From contig CM063284.1 of NCBI GenBank assembly GCA_032173965.1, positions 112,132,410 to 112,196,409 on the forward strand: a DNA stretch of 64,000 nt, written 5' to 3'. The translations under genes and the position numbers were made by a program. The notes beneath the pieces were generated by a model. It ran no database searches. It was not told the origin of the DNA and saw nothing but the letters and a program-made list of their open reading frames with translations. Of this stretch, positions 62,630 to 64,000 are shown piece after piece. The stretch's first letter is position 1. Each line of letters begins with the position of its first letter. This stretch comes from Sitta carolinensis (lineage: Eukaryota > Chordata > Aves > Passeriformes > Sittidae).

Positions 62630-63110
62630 TCTGGCTCTATAAGTCTGCATGCTGAGCAAGAAGCTCTTGGTTTGGGGAGATTTGGTCTGCTCTTGTGAGA
62701 TCCACTGAAAAATTACAGCTGAAAGAGAAGGACAGGTACACAGCTGATGTATACTTATCGAGGTGTTTCAGAGTTGGTGTCAATGTGAGGGTGCATGAGA
62801 GAATCCAGAAGACTTGGGTTAGTACCAGTGACTTGGGGAAGTACACGGGTGATATTCTGGGTGGCTGTTTGAACTACCTAATAGAAGGCTGAAGTTAGGA
62901 TTTTCACAATGGCCTTCTCCAAAATGCTGCCAGCTCCAGGGCATGAGGAATGGCAGATGGGCAAGGATCCAGAGTTGTGGTTCATGGGTAACTGCAGAGT
63001 AGCAGTGACAGGTATTTCAGTACACTAGGAACCAAGAAACTTCTTGAGACAGAGGGAACCCAAAAAGGAAGGACAGACTTTATTTTGATCAAGGTGGAGA
63101 CAGACTGCTG
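62630..63110. other. Unassigned GC-richer block, possible decayed repeat
   Basis: This stretch is denser in G and purine-rich words (GGTTTGGGGAGATTTGGTC, GGCAGATGGGCAAGGATCC, GATCAAGGTGGAGACAGACTG) than its AT-rich flanks, in the style of old transposon-derived DNA. Its frames are broken by stops and show no domain I recognise. I cannot assign it to CR1, an LTR or a gene. Confidence 0.3.
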
Positions 63111-64000
63111 CCTATGAAAATTAAGAAGGTCATGAAATATTATTTAAATAGGAACTGGGAAAATGTTGACAAGCATGGAGAATCACTTCATTTGGATTTA
63201 TTCAACTTGGCAGTATAACCTGAATGATATACATCATACCTTTGAAACTAACAAAAACTGCCTTCTACAAGAATTCTAGAAGCTTTTAAAATATTTTTTT
63301 GGTTACAAACAGCAACCCTAAAATAACAGACACCTCAGAGGCCTGGTGAAAGGATAATTAACAGGATACAGTGTTGCCAGGCTACAAGGTTTGAAGGGTG
63401 ACAGAGTGAAATGTACAGGTGAGTACAAACTATGGGAAGAAAAAAGTTTAACAGCATAAAAATATCGTGGGAAAAGAGAAACACTATGGAATCCTTTGTG
63501 AAAATCCAATACTCTAATAATAATAATCAAAAAAGAAGTAATACTAGGATTATACTCTGGGCTTTTTATTCTGGAGAATGTGCTCAGGTAATACTGCAAA
63601 TTTAAAACAGGTTGGAATGGGATGAGATTTTCACTATATATATACAGACTATGTCATTGCTGCCTCAGGACAAGAGATAAGACTGTTGTATGCAGTAAAT
63701 GTCCAGTTCCTAGAAAAGCTATTTTAGCACTCTTATGAAAAGCTGCCATTTGGGATTTGGTCCTGAGTGATGTACAGGGCCTAATTCAAATAGTTTTAGT
63801 TGAACAGAACTCTGTAACTGCAGTCAGTTTAAAATTAGGCTTAATATTTCAGTATGAAAGAATAAGCCAAACAAATCCTGAAAACAGAGATTCAATTTCA
63901 GGAAAAAGAATTACATACAAATGAGGCTATTAGCAAAAATACCACCAAAATTAATACTCCAAAAAGCCTGCAAGCAGCCTTGTGGCTGTTTGAAAGCAGT

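Larger units (their letters stand above)
57762..64000. other. AT-rich non-coding DNA
   Basis: About 6.2 kb with no supportable gene; open frames are under 95 codons. It contains T homopolymers at 59454-59483 and 59646-59662, a 14-bp tandem duplication at 61477, a (TAAA)n repeat at 61618 and an unrecognised GC-richer block at about 62630-63110. Confidence 0.55.

Overview
This window looks like a piece of bird nuclear DNA with no recognisable gene. The strongest clue is three 5'-truncated fragments of the CR1 LINE family (about 4.3, 15.1 and 47.3 kb), each ending in the degenerate ATTCTATG-type octamers that mark CR1 3' ends in birds and reptiles. The second clue is a set of long terminal repeats (LTRs) of endogenous retroviruses whose sequence matches, from memory, LTR families common in passerines and other neoaves. 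A songbird is the best guess, but this was not tested.

Layout. Bases 1-530 are a window-truncated LTR reading on the minus strand. From 531 to 15 kb the DNA is AT-rich and non-coding, with long A/T homopolymers, a (TG)n microsatellite and the first CR1. Near 15-16.3 kb lie a second CR1 and a compact minus-strand LTR (15787-16331) with perfect 10-bp inverted ends, a TATA box, a polyadenylation signal, six CCAAT boxes and a duplicated 5' end. A plus-strand LTR lies at 21155-21651. A second copy of the 1-530 family, on the plus strand, lies at 28481-29322. From 29.3 to 53.7 kb the sequence is mostly unique, with a nested palindrome, short tandem duplications, simple repeats, the third CR1 and two stretches that resemble conserved non-coding elements. 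At 56426-57756 is a complete solo LTR on the minus strand, flanked by an exact 5-bp target duplication, GCTGA. The last 6 kb is AT-rich, with one block (62.6-63.1 kb) that may be a decayed repeat.

Genes. Every long open frame I examined is either inside an LTR or CR1, or reads as low-complexity chance translation with no domain I can name. No tRNA, rRNA, CRISPR array or bacterial-type feature is visible. The window is therefore intergenic DNA or part of a very large intron. The choice needs alignment to an annotated bird genome. The retroviral promoters in the LTRs are the only recognisable transcription signals, and the only clearly CpG-rich sequence lies inside LTRs. I found no convincing new multi-gene system.
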